10,130 bases of DNA from Gammaproteobacteria bacterium (GCA_028282395.1 JANQHY010000273.1:1-10130); one strand, 5' to 3'; counted from the stretch's first letter, positions 1 through 6,229 are shown. Numbers and translations: made by a program. Notes: generated from the letters alone by a model not told the origin.

Positions 1-427
1 CATCAGCACTAATACTTGATAACTGATCAACATTATAGAGGATAATAGACAACAGCTCCCCTGTTGAGTGGCTATCATAAAACGTTGCTGGCAACGCCAA
101 CAGATGATCAAAAATGCGTTGACGAAAACGCATAACGACACTACGCGCAGCATATGACATCGCATAACCAGCAATAACATTGGCACCACCACGTATTAAA
201 AAAGCAAATGGAATTAAAATCGGCAACCAAAACGTAATACGTGGATCACGGTCAATAAAACCATGATTGAGGATCGGTTTTAATCCATAAATAAAACCGG
301 AGTCAACCGCAGAATAGATACCATTAAAAACGATGGCAATTACGATCCAGATAAAATAGGGGCGAATAAAGCTAAGTAGACGCTTATAGAGCTGGACATC
401 AGATTTAAAGGTAATTTTATTGGCCAT
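1..427 (-). CDS. msbA: MsbA-type lipid A flippase ABC transporter, N-terminal part (runs off left edge)
   Basis: The 142 visible residues, read from ATG 427, match the start of MsbA, the inner-membrane homodimeric ABC exporter that flips lipid A-core to the periplasmic leaflet. Seen directly: a cytoplasmic N-terminal helix (about 1-22), a first membrane segment (about 23-48) followed by LKPILNHGF at 49-57 (E. coli MsbA has LLKPLLDDGF here), a second membrane segment (about 64-90), then the intracellular coupling region with MRFRQRIFDHLLALP (99-113) and FYDSHSTGELLS (116-127). The E. coli motif SRITYD reads SIILYN (127-132), so its arginine is absent. The nucleotide-binding domain lies outside the window. 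The start is 6 nt after the thioesterase stop, so the two are probably co-transcribed and coupled; GAGGG inside the thioesterase end could serve as a distant ribosome site. Family assignment is strong; the lipid A substrate is inferred from family and start-to-start similarity. Confidence 0.9.
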   Translation of the reverse strand, partial: MANKITFKSDVQLYKRLLSFIRPYFIWIVIAIVFNGIYSAVDSGFIYGLKPILNHGFIDRDPRITFWLPILIPFAFLIRGGANVIAGYAMSYAARSVVMRFRQRIFDHLLALPATFYDSHSTGELLSIILYNVDQLSSISAD

Positions 428-433
428 AGTAAA

Positions 434-871
434 TTAATGGCCCTCACGTTTTTTCATTAACACTGCCATAGTAAGTTGTGTAGTTGAGATCAACCGTTGC
501 TGTTCATCATGAATCTGGATGTTCCACACTTGGGTAGAGCGCCCTAAATGTTGCGCTTTTGCGCAACCACGAACTGTCCCTTGCTTAATCGAGCGAATGT
601 GATTGGTGTTAATAGAGAGCCCAACACAGTAAAAATAGGCACGATCAACCACTAAATTAGCAGCAACACTACCCACTGTCTCAGCCAAAACACAACTGGC
701 CCCACCATGCATAATCCCCAACTGCTGATGGGTGCGCTGATCTACTGGCATAGTCGCTGCCAGAGTGTCGGCGCTAATCTCAACAAAACGGATACCAATA
801 TGGTTATCCAGGGTCTCTCTACGCGAGTCATTAAGCTCCTGCAGAGAATAGTCACGATGCCAAATACTCAT
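434..871 (-). CDS. Hotdog-fold acyl-CoA thioesterase, MenI/YdiI (PaaI) type
   Basis: This predicts a cytosolic 145-residue single-domain hotdog thioesterase that hydrolyses acyl-CoA thioesters. The similarity to E. coli YdiI/MenI, the 1,4-dihydroxy-2-naphthoyl-CoA hydrolase of menaquinone synthesis, is clear along its length: IRFVEISADTLAATMPVD, then HGGASCVLAETVGSVAA, then NHIRS, then LGRSTQVWNIQIHDEQ. The glutamate in VLAET (residue 64 from this start) sits where the catalytic Glu of this subfamily lies, and the preceding HGG is the usual active-site loop. I chose ATG 871 (MSIWHR...) over the in-frame ATG 883, because E. coli YdiI starts at the equivalent point and because the purine-rich AGAGAG at 884-889 is only 1 nt from ATG 883 but 12 nt from ATG 871. 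It leads an apparent two-gene operon with msbA. The true substrate is unknown: no other menaquinone gene is visible, and YdiI-like enzymes are promiscuous. Confidence 0.88.
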   Translation of the reverse strand: MSIWHRDYSLQELNDSRRETLDNHIGIRFVEISADTLAATMPVDQRTHQQLGIMHGGASCVLAETVGSVAANLVVDRAYFYCVGLSINTNHIRSIKQGTVRGCAKAQHLGRSTQVWNIQIHDEQQRLISTTQLTMAVLMKKREGH

Positions 872-904
872 GATAATAGTCATACTCTCTAAATTATTAG
901 CACC

Positions 905-933
905 ATGATATCGTTTAGTGCCGTAGCGGTAAA
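905..933 (-). promoter_or_regulatory. Candidate sigma70 promoter for thioesterase-msbA
   Basis: On the minus strand TTTACC (928-933) and TATCAT (905-910) are separated by 17 nt. They match the -35 and -10 consensus at 4/6 and 5/6. Transcription would start near 898, about 27 nt before ATG 871. This is a consensus match only. Confidence 0.45.
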
Positions 934-1060
934 GGGGTGGATAAAAGAGTTTTCGCCTACCTCTCTGCCACGTCTATTGTCGTCGCTCAACTCTCCCCTT
1001 TGCCATTGCAAGCGCAGCGAAATCATCCAGCACTGAAGCCACTATCAACATTGTTGCTGG

Positions 1061-1141
1061 GTCCCGCGGACAAGTGTATGAGGAAGGCACATGGGCAACA
1101 AGTGTTACCCATGTGCCTTCCTCATACACAAGCCGTGGGAC
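1061..1141. repeat. 81-bp imperfect palindrome (long hairpin)
   Basis: The inner arms 1074-1095 and 1108-1129 are perfect 22-bp inverse complements. Inside them lies one C/A mismatch (1096/1107), then four more pairs (1097-1100 with 1103-1106) around a 2-nt centre. Outside them, after a small 4/3-nt internal bulge, GTCCCGCGG (1061-1069) pairs with CCGTGGGAC (1133-1141) with one mismatch. Such near-perfect symmetry is typical of multicopy palindromic intergenic elements, and as RNA or cruciform DNA it would be very stable. No terminal transposase gene or recognisable target duplication is visible. There is no T-run after the right arm, so it is not a standard intrinsic terminator. Confidence 0.9.
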
Positions 1142-1251
1142 GACGGGGGTTGGGGCACGGGACGACGGAATGTTGGAGCCGCGCGATGATGCGGCGTTGG
1201 GGCCGCAGGAAGACAGCGTATTGGCGCTGTGCGACAACGGCGAAGCGGAGC
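1134..1251 (+). repeat. Five degenerate GC-rich 23/24-nt tandem repeats
   Basis: Units can be laid out at 1134-1156, 1157-1179, 1180-1203, 1204-1227 and 1228-1251. Their shared pattern is roughly CGCGGGACGACGGCGTTGGGGC: units begin with a GGGACGAC-like core and mostly end in TTGG-GC. The closest pair is units 1 and 2, which share GGGACGACGG (1137-1146 and 1159-1168). By my count 81 of 118 bases are G or C (about 69%), well above the flanking genes. In one frame the 24-nt period gives an eight-residue pattern ([16 protein letters not shown]...), which I take as a by-product. The array begins inside the right arm of the palindrome, so the two probably form one element. Confidence 0.65.
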
Positions 1252-1274
1252 CAGGCCAACGATTATTTTTTTCA

Positions 1275-1305
1275 ACAACCCTTTCACTTACAGCAAAGGG
1301 GTTGT
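1275..1305 (+). promoter_or_regulatory. Small inverted repeat overlapping the guaB -35 region
   Basis: ACAACCCTTT (1275-1284) is inverse-complementary to AAAGGGGTTGT (1295-1305), with a single bulged base and a 10-nt loop. Its right arm covers most of the -35 hexamer TTGTAT. It could be an operator for control of the gua operon, but it does not match the E. coli PurR box. It may be chance. Confidence 0.35.
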
Positions 1306-1329
1306 ATTCCGATTGCTTTACTGTATACT
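1302..1329 (+). promoter_or_regulatory. Candidate sigma70 promoter for guaB-guaA
   Basis: TTGTAT (1302-1307) and TATACT (1324-1329) are separated by 16 nt. The -10 is a good match (5/6) and the -35 a moderate one (3/6). A start near 1336 would give a leader of about 30 nt that contains the guaB ribosome site CAGGGGG (1351-1357). The promoter lies downstream of the repeat element, so the element would not be transcribed with guaB from here. Confidence 0.55.
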
Positions 1330-1365
1330 GTTCGGTTAATTTTATCTAACCAGGGGGACAATATA

Positions 1366-2838
1366 ATGCGAGAGATAGAGTTGGCGCTAACATTTGATGA
1401 TGTCTTGATTGTCCCTGGTCACTCGACCATCCTGCCTAAAGAGGCTAATCTTGGCACCCAACTAACAAAAAATATCCGTCTTAACATTCCGCTACTCTCT
1501 GCTGCGATGGACTCTGTAACTGAAGCCTCAATGGCTATCGCCATGGCGCAAGAGGGCGGCATCGGTATTATTCATAAAAATATGACTATTGAGGCGCAAG
1601 CCCAGCAGGTTAGTCAGGTAAAGAAATCCGAAAGCGGCATTGTGAAAGAGCCACTAACCGTCACGCCAAAAACGACGGTACGCGAACTGTTAACCATGAC
1701 TGAAGAACACCATTTTTCCGGCACACCCGTTGTTGAAGGTGAAAGCGTTGTCGGTATTGTCACCAGCCGTGACCTGCGTTTTGCCACTGAGCTCGACCAA
1801 CCCGTTGCCAACGTCATGACACCTAAGTCGCAACTAGTAACGGTTAACGAGGGTGCGTCGCGTGAAACCATCTTCGAACTGCTGCATAAGCATCGTATTG
1901 AAAAACTGCTGGTGGTTAATAACGACTTTAATTTACGCGGGATGATTACCGTTAAAGACATTAAAAAAGCAGAAGAGAAGCCATTAGCCGCTAAAGACGA
2001 GCTGGGCCAGCTACGCGTAGGCGCGGCCATTGGTACCAGTTCCCATTGCCAAGAACGCGCACAAGCACTCGTTAACGCCGGCGTTGATGTACTGGTCGTT
2101 GATACCGCCCATGGTCATGCCCAGTCAGTGATTGATCGCGTTGCCTGGTTAAAACAGCAATTCCCTGAAACAGATATCATTGCCGGTAACGTTGCCACCG
2201 CTGAAGCAGCTACCGCACTAGTCAATGCTGGTGCTGACGCAATTAAAGTCGGCATTGGCCCTGGCTCAATCTGCACCACCCGCGTGGTAAGCGGCGTCGG
2301 GATGCCACAAGTCACTGCTTTGCAAAAAGCAGCAAAAGCGCTTAAAGCGAGTGGCGTACCAATTATTGCTGATGGTGGTATTCGCTACTCTGGTGATATT
2401 GCCAAAGCGATTGTTGCTGGCGCTTCAACCGTGATGATGGGCAGCCTCTTTGCCGGTACCGATGAAGCTCCCGGCGAAGTAGAACTCTATAAAGGCCGCT
2501 CATTTAAATCTTACCGCGGTATGGGCTCAATTGGCGCTATGGCGCAAGCGCAAGGCTCAAGTGATCGTTATTTCCAGGATAATAAAGATGGTGCCAACAA
2601 ACTAGTACCACAAGGTATTGAGGGACGTGTCCCCTATAAAGGTACCGTTCTCAATATTCTTCATCAATTAATGGGCGGATTACGTTCGGCCATGGGTTAT
2701 ATCGGCAGTGCCACCATTGTCGAAATGCAGCAACAAGGTAAATTCATCCGCGTTACTGCTGCGGGCGTGCGTGAGGGCCATGTCCATGATGTCAGTATTA
2801 TCAAAGAGCCACCAAATTACCGATTAGAACGAGAGTAA
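1366..2838 (+). CDS. guaB: Inosine-5'-monophosphate dehydrogenase
   Basis: This enzyme oxidises IMP to XMP with NAD+, the committed step of guanine nucleotide synthesis; it is a cytosolic tetramer with a TIM-barrel core. The 490 residues are close to the 488 of E. coli. Seen directly: the N-terminal [13 protein letters not shown] (8-20), a two-CBS regulatory insert from about residue 93 to 200, VVDTAHGH, the catalytic loop GPGSICTTR with Cys303, [26 protein letters not shown], and the flap DRYFQ with the Arg401-Tyr402 pair; the C-terminus KEPPNYRLE is typical. The frame stays open upstream to a GTG at 937. I chose ATG 1366 because family members start here with an equivalent sequence, CAGGGGG lies 8 nt before it, and the upstream codons fall in a palindrome and tandem repeats. 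guaA follows after 14 nt. Confidence 0.98.
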   Translation: MREIELALTFDDVLIVPGHSTILPKEANLGTQLTKNIRLNIPLLSAAMDSVTEASMAIAMAQEGGIGIIHKNMTIEAQAQQVSQVKKSESGIVKEPLTVTPKTTVRELLTMTEEHHFSGTPVVEGESVVGIVTSRDLRFATELDQPVANVMTPKSQLVTVNEGASRETIFELLHKHRIEKLLVVNNDFNLRGMITVKDIKKAEEKPLAAKDELGQLRVGAAIGTSSHCQERAQALVNAGVDVLVVDTAHGHAQSVIDRVAWLKQQFPETDIIAGNVATAEAATALVNAGADAIKVGIGPGSICTTRVVSGVGMPQVTALQKAAKALKASGVPIIADGGIRYSGDIAKAIVAGASTVMMGSLFAGTDEAPGEVELYKGRSFKSYRGMGSIGAMAQAQGSSDRYFQDNKDGANKLVPQGIEGRVPYKGTVLNILHQLMGGLRSAMGYIGSATIVEMQQQGKFIRVTAAGVREGHVHDVSIIKEPPNYRLERE

Positions 2839-2852
2839 CAAGTAGAAAATTT

Positions 2853-4457
2853 ATGCAGAAAGAAAAAAAATCCGCAGCCACAGCAGACCTCCATAGCGAT
2901 GCTATTTTAATTCTTGATTTTGGTTCGCAATATTCACAATTGATTGCACGACGCATTCGCGAGTGTGGTGTTTATTGTGAAATTTACCCTTATGATGTTA
3001 GTGAAAAGGTTATTCAACGGTTAGCGCCTAAAGGGATTATTCTCTCCGGCGGTCCAGAAAGTGTGCGTCATAATACGACACCACGTGCAGCAGAAATAGT
3101 TTTTACGCTTGGCTGTCCGATCCTCGGCATCTGTTACGGTATGCAAACCCTAGCTAGCCAGTTTGGCGGCAAAGTTGAATCGGCAGATCACCAGGAGTTT
3201 GGCTATGCCAAACTTACTGTCAATGATAGTGAATCACTCCTGCTCAAACAGATCGAAGATGCAATTAACAGCATCGGAGAAGCGCAACTTGATGTATGGA
3301 TGAGCCATGGGGATCATGTCACCGACCTTCCCGCTGGCTTTAAAACCATTGGTTACAGCAACAATGCGCCGATTGCAGCAATGGAAGATAGCCAACGACG
3401 CTATTTTGGTCTGCAATTTCATCCTGAGGTTACACACACCCCACAAGGGAAACGCATTCTTGAACGCTTTGCTCGCGATATTTGCGGCTGTCGTGATTTA
3501 TGGCGGACGGAAAATATTATCGACAATTTAATCGCTGATATTAAAACACGGGTTGGTGATGACCAAGTTATTCTTGGCCTCTCTGGCGGTGTTGACTCAT
3601 CCGTACTTGCCGCGCTGTTACATCAAGCGATTGGCGATCAACTCACGGCGATCTTTATTGATAATGGCCTACTACGCTTAAATGAAGCAGAGGAGGTTGA
3701 ACGCACCTTTGCCAAACATATGGGAATTGATCTTCACTGTCTGGATAGCAGAGAGCGTTTTCTCACTGCCTTGGCCGGTATAGACGACCCCGAACGTAAA
3801 CGTAAGGTCATTGGCCATACCTTCATTGAGATATTTGAAGAGGAAGCAAAAAAATTACCAAAAGCAAAATGGCTAGCACAAGGTACTATCTATCCTGATG
3901 TTATTGAATCCGCTGGAACAGAGAGTGGTAAAGCACATGTCATTAAGTCGCATCATAATGTTGGTGGCTTACCAGAAGAGCTAGCACTTGATTTAATTGA
4001 GCCACTGCGCGAACTGTTTAAAGATGAGGTCCGTACACTCGGCCTGGCACTGGGATTACCGCGGCAGATGATCTACCGCCACCCCTTCCCTGGACCGGGA
4101 TTGGCTGTACGGATGGTAGGAGAAATTCAAGCCGACGCATTAGAAACACTGCGTCAAGCCGATGCTATTTTTATTGATGCGTTAAAAAAGGCTGATCTCT
4201 ATGACAGTGTTAGCCAAGCCTTTGCTGTTTTTCTGCCGGTGAAATCGGTCGGCGTAGTTGGCGATGCCCGCTGTCATGCACCAGTTATCGCTTTACGTGC
4301 TGTTGAGACCATTGATTTCATGACTGCGCGCTGGGCAAGATTGCCATATGATTTTCTTGACCAAGTTTCACTACGCATCATTAATGAGGTGCGCAATATT
4401 TCACGTGTGGTTTACGATATCTCTGGTAAGCCGCCAGCAACAATTGAGTGGGAATAA
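2853..4457 (+). CDS. guaA: GMP synthase (glutamine-hydrolysing)
   Basis: This enzyme converts XMP to GMP using ATP and ammonia from glutamine, completing the pathway begun by guaB in the same operon. The 534 residues comprise a class I glutamine amidotransferase domain (about 18-215), an ATP-pyrophosphatase domain (about 216-410) and a C-terminal dimerisation domain. Seen directly: [20 protein letters not shown] at the domain start, nucleophile Cys94 in GICYGMQ, the triad partners His190 and Glu192 in FHPEV, the P-loop SGGVDSS (244-250), [11 protein letters not shown], and the standard C-terminus KPPATIEWE. The N-terminus is about eight residues longer than in E. coli and Lys/Ala-rich ([16 protein letters not shown]); no other start lies closer to the domain. 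The ribosome site is weak, so translation may depend on guaB 14 nt upstream. It probably shares the guaB promoter. Confidence 0.98.
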   Translation: MQKEKKSAATADLHSDAILILDFGSQYSQLIARRIRECGVYCEIYPYDVSEKVIQRLAPKGIILSGGPESVRHNTTPRAAEIVFTLGCPILGICYGMQTLASQFGGKVESADHQEFGYAKLTVNDSESLLLKQIEDAINSIGEAQLDVWMSHGDHVTDLPAGFKTIGYSNNAPIAAMEDSQRRYFGLQFHPEVTHTPQGKRILERFARDICGCRDLWRTENIIDNLIADIKTRVGDDQVILGLSGGVDSSVLAALLHQAIGDQLTAIFIDNGLLRLNEAEEVERTFAKHMGIDLHCLDSRERFLTALAGIDDPERKRKVIGHTFIEIFEEEAKKLPKAKWLAQGTIYPDVIESAGTESGKAHVIKSHHNVGGLPEELALDLIEPLRELFKDEVRTLGLALGLPRQMIYRHPFPGPGLAVRMVGEIQADALETLRQADAIFIDALKKADLYDSVSQAFAVFLPVKSVGVVGDARCHAPVIALRAVETIDFMTARWARLPYDFLDQVSLRIINEVRNISRVVYDISGKPPATIEWE

Positions 4458-4482
4458 CACACTGGTATTTCCCTTACCTTAT

Positions 4483-4513
4483 TCACCTCTCCCACGGCAA
4501 GTGGGAGAGGTGA
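4483..4513. repeat. Perfect 13-bp stem hairpin between convergent guaA and yajG-like gene
   Basis: TCACCTCTCCCAC (4483-4495) and its exact inverse complement (4501-4513) enclose the 5-nt loop GGCAA, 26 nt after the guaA stop and 26 nt before the lipoprotein stop. It is placed to end or stabilise both converging transcripts. Neither strand has a T-run after the stem; the plus strand continues GAAGAAAAAA. It is therefore not a classical intrinsic terminator and may be a REP-like multicopy hairpin. Confidence 0.75.
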
Positions 4514-4538
4514 GAAGAAAAAACCTAACGAATCTTTC

Positions 4539-5114
4539 TTATCGCTTCAAGAAAATCATCAAGTTCTGGTCATTAAGCATCTTATTCAACGATGCTGACA
4601 ACGCGCTATTGATATTCTGGAAGTCAGAATTTGATGTTGGCGTAACCATTACTCTATGTTCGCTATCGCCTCTGTATACGTGGTCATAGCTATTATTGCC
4701 ATTAACTGCTGACGCTTCCAGTGTGCTGTTAATCGAGATATTTGCAGTCCAGAACCCAGAGCGAGAGCGATAATCCAAGTTGGTGATATGTACAGTTAAC
4801 TGACGTTGTGCCTGAGGATTATATGGAACTGGTTGAAAACCTAAATTTTTCAAACCAGCATAGATTTCATCTTTAACAACTTTGTTAAGATTGTCGGCTA
4901 AACTAATCTTTGCAGTGGGACCAAAACCCGAAACACGACCGCCAAGATCAGTATGAGGACGTGCGTCAATAACGCGAACTGAAACTTGCTTACCCTGGCC
5001 AATATTCTGCTTCTGTACATTCACTTGCGGTTGCAGTTTTACCTGCTCCGGAGAAAAAGCACAACCCGCTAAAGATAGTAGCGATACTAACAAAACAGAT
5101 ACTAACAACCTCAT
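4539..5114 (-). CDS. YajG-family lipoprotein
   Basis: This predicts a 191-residue envelope lipoprotein of unknown biochemical role. A hydrophobic signal (1-17) ends in a good lipobox LAGC with Cys18 as the lipidation site. The residues after Cys (AFSPE) carry no Asp at +2, so outer-membrane sorting is expected by the usual rule. The mature part resembles E. coli YajG: an early V-x-V-R-V-x-D-x-R-P strand (45-53), a middle segment with LADNLNKVVKDEIYAGLKNLGFQ, then a strand-rich half and a C-terminal helix ending NDQNLMIFLKR. The ribosome site GGAGGT (5121-5126 on the minus strand) is strong and 6 nt from ATG 5114. Its ATG overlaps the stop of the preceding small ORF (TAATG), suggesting coupled translation. 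I leave the symbol blank because the similarity is one of family architecture. Confidence 0.8.
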   Translation of the reverse strand: MRLLVSVLLVSLLSLAGCAFSPEQVKLQPQVNVQKQNIGQGKQVSVRVIDARPHTDLGGRVSGFGPTAKISLADNLNKVVKDEIYAGLKNLGFQPVPYNPQAQRQLTVHITNLDYRSRSGFWTANISINSTLEASAVNGNNSYDHVYRGDSEHRVMVTPTSNSDFQNINSALSASLNKMLNDQNLMIFLKR

Positions 5115-5365
5115 TATATTACCTCCAAAATTTCTCTATATTTAAATACCTTATCAAAAGTATTTAGGGCTATTTGTTCAAAATATGGGCGATCGTAGCA
5201 TGCCAGTTTATTACTGTCAAGATTCCCCGAAAAATCTCTTAATCGTTGGACAGAGCCCCCACTATCTGTCATCCAGCAATCACACTTGCAAAACCCACCC
5301 GGTTTTAAGAGAAGATTAACTGGACAACCGATAGCAGAGAAAAAACCGCCTATTGCCATAACCAT
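5114..5365 (-). CDS. Small Cys-rich hypothetical protein coupled to the YajG-like gene
   Basis: I do not recognise this 83-residue protein. It has five cysteines (14, 26, 28, 30, 56) with a striking C-K-C-D-C-W cluster at 26-31, two Gly-rich stretches near the N-terminus, and a polar C-terminal half with LDSNKLACYDRPYFEQI. The N-terminal 13 residues are hydrophobic and lead to AIGC14, which loosely resembles a lipobox, but the stretch is short and has no basic start. It may be a weak lipoprotein signal or a shortened N-terminus. The stop codon shares its last base with the yajG-like ATG (TAATG), which supports real translation. ATG 5365 and ATG 5359 are the only in-frame starts before an upstream TGA (5411-5413), and neither has a good ribosome site. 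Real-gene status is likely but unproven. Confidence 0.5.
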   Translation of the reverse strand: MVMAIGGFFSAIGCPVNLLLKPGGFCKCDCWMTDSGGSVQRLRDFSGNLDSNKLACYDRPYFEQIALNTFDKVFKYREILEVI

Positions 5366-5369
5366 CTCA

Positions 5370-5460
5370 ATTCTATGGTAGAGAGAGGATAGAATCCGAC
5401 ATAGAAGAGATCAGTTCGAGCAATACGTTTATTGTGCGCATTCTATGGATAGGATACGCA
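5370..5460. repeat. Repeated ATTCTATGG motifs and imperfect 26-bp palindrome
   Basis: ATTCTATGG occurs at 5370-5378 and again at 5440-5448, 70 bp apart, in the leader of the small Cys-rich ORF. The second copy sits inside an imperfect palindrome at 5435-5460, beginning TGCGCATTCTAT and ending ATAGGATACGCA, in which 10 of 13 positions pair. The first copy forms a 7-bp inverted repeat with ATAGAAT downstream. TAGAAT on the minus strand within the palindrome could double as a -10. Taken together this looks like an operator or leader structure for the minus-strand pair. Confidence 0.35.
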
Positions 5461-5525
5461 TAATCTAATAGGACGGTAATCAATTTATCGCGAAATAAAG
5501 GATAAACTCAGAATTAATGTATCAT

Positions 5526-5550
5526 CGCGGGTTGTGATTAGCAACCCGCG
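5526..5550 (-). terminator. GC-rich hairpin after the secreted four-Cys gene
   Basis: CGCGGGTTG (5526-5534) and CAACCCGCG (5542-5550) form a perfect 9-bp stem with a T-G wobble and a 5-nt loop, ending 22 nt beyond the stop of the minus-strand gene. On that strand the stem is followed by ATGATACATTAATT, so a proper U-run is missing. It may terminate imperfectly or protect the 3' end. It also separates this gene from the yajG-like pair downstream. Confidence 0.5.
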
Positions 5551-5572
5551 AAAACTATCAAAACAATTTAAT

Positions 5573-6034
5573 TCAGTTAATCAGGCTATGGCTGATAGCA
5601 GCACTGCTGCTGTCAATGTTAAATAGATTATCCTTACAACTTGCGCTACCTGGCGTCTCTGGATCAGTGCATGAATAGTGGCGCCCCATCTGATTCATGA
5701 CAACTAGCTGAAATGCCAGTGGGTTGTTTTTATCGCCATTATTATAAGTACAGGAAACAGCATTATAAGGTGAACTCACCTCTTCAATTTTGTAAAGATA
5801 AGGTGACGACGCGCTACCCGTTGAGGGTTTCCAATCGAAAGGTGACTTCAACGTAAAATTCGGTGGCTCTGAGAGCACAACTAACACCCATGTATTACCG
5901 TTATCCTGTATCTTCTGCAAATCAACATACGAGCCTTTTGGCAATGCTGGACAGGATATTGTTACTGCGAATGCTGTACTAGCTGTCAAAACAAGCATTG
6001 CTGCAATAGAGATTAAATAGTTAATTGCTTTCAT
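5573..6034 (-). CDS. Secreted four-cysteine protein of unknown function
   Basis: I do not recognise the family. The 153-residue product begins with a clear Sec signal: MKAIN, a hydrophobic core (YLISIAAMLVLTAS) and TAFA ending at residue 23, the likely cleavage site. The mature part has exactly four cysteines (28, 95, 122, 133), enough for two disulfides in the periplasm or outside, and no membrane segment, so it should be soluble. Visible features are SCPALPKGSY right after the signal, a WVLVVLSEPPNF strand, and a Ser/Asn-rich tail. An in-frame GTG at 6040 would add two residues. I chose ATG 6034 because AGGTGG (6041-6046) lies 6 nt before it and directly abuts the GTG. The gene is single, with its own promoter and a downstream hairpin, and is divergent from the Cache gene. 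Small Cys-rich exported families such as DUF3757 are a possibility I cannot confirm. Confidence 0.75.
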   Translation of the reverse strand: MKAINYLISIAAMLVLTASTAFAVTISCPALPKGSYVDLQKIQDNGNTWVLVVLSEPPNFTLKSPFDWKPSTGSASSPYLYKIEEVSSPYNAVSCTYNNGDKNNPLAFQLVVMNQMGRHYSCTDPETPGSASCKDNLFNIDSSSAAISHSLIN

Positions 6035-6067
6035 TTTCACCCACCTTTCATAAATTACTTTGGCATG

Positions 6068-6097
6068 ATTGTACCAAACCTCCTATAAAATTGACAA
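6068..6097 (-). promoter_or_regulatory. Promoter for the secreted four-Cys gene
   Basis: On the minus strand TTGTCA (6092-6097) and TACAAT (6068-6073) are separated by 18 nt and each matches consensus at 5/6. The start would be near 6061, giving a leader of about 27 nt with AGGTGG just before ATG 6034. This is the best promoter match in the window. Confidence 0.65.
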
Positions 6098-6200
6098 TCT
6101 TTCTTCAAAAAATGTGAATTTACTGGACATATTCTTCTATTGTGCACCTCCCTCTTCGCCGTTTCATCCGCTATTATCGCGCTATTAGGCCGATTTTATC

Positions 6201-6229
6201 TTGCCAAAAACAGTAATCACTGCTACTAT
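6201..6229 (+). promoter_or_regulatory. Extended -10 promoter for the Cache-OPT genes
   Basis: TTGCCA (6201-6206) and TACTAT (6224-6229) are separated by 17 nt, with TGC directly before the -10 (extended -10). The start would be near 6236, about 60 nt before ATG 6297. Just upstream, CGCTATTA is repeated at 6169-6176 and 6180-6187, an 11-bp period that would put both copies on one helix face, as a regulator site might. Confidence 0.55.

Larger units (their letters stand above)
884..1365. other. Long non-coding stretch before guaB carrying a repeat element
   Basis: This 482-bp gap between the divergent thioesterase and guaB genes has no credible gene. It holds, in order: a minus-strand promoter, about 125 bp (935-1060) with nothing I recognise, an 81-bp imperfect palindrome, five GC-rich degenerate tandem repeats, and the guaB promoter. 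The heptamer AAAGGGG occurs at 931-937 and 1295-1301 on the plus strand and inverted at 995-1001. The stretch happens to be open in the guaB frame from a GTG at 937, and also open on the minus strand. I attribute both open frames to its repeat content and GC richness, not to coding. Confidence 0.7.

Noticed and set aside
434..883. ATG 883 start for the thioesterase
   Set aside because: It adds MTII, absent from YdiI-type proteins, and the purine-rich site is only 1 nt away; ATG 871 fits both criteria better.
1134..1251. CRISPR array
   Set aside because: Repeats are contiguous, degenerate and about 24 nt with no unique spacers, and no cas gene is present.
1291..1306. PurR box before guaB
   Set aside because: Aligned at GCAAA, the central CG and the right half (TTTGC) do not match; only the left half-site fits.
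974..1349. Small ORFs on both strands within the repeat element (974-1237 minus, 1074-1349 plus, 1105-1287 minus)
   Set aside because: They are by-products of the palindrome and GC-rich repeats, have no ribosome sites and show mirror-image peptides from the two palindrome arms.
937..1365. In-frame 143-codon N-terminal extension of guaB beginning at a GTG
   Set aside because: It has no homology to IMP dehydrogenase, passes through the palindrome and tandem repeats, and the standard family start at 1366 has a proper ribosome site. Automated annotation may fuse it wrongly.
4348..4689. Plus-strand 113-codon ORF across the guaA end
   Set aside because: It overlaps guaA in another frame and the antisense of the yajG-like gene, and has no family similarity that I can see.
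5373..5402. Nine-residue mini-ORF upstream of the Cys-rich ORF as a leader peptide
   Set aside because: No ribosome site and no attenuation-like stem pair or regulatory codons; it could easily be chance.
5573..6040. GTG start at 6040 for the secreted four-Cys protein
   Set aside because: The AGGTGG ribosome site directly abuts this codon; ATG 6034 has 6-nt spacing and a normal signal peptide start.
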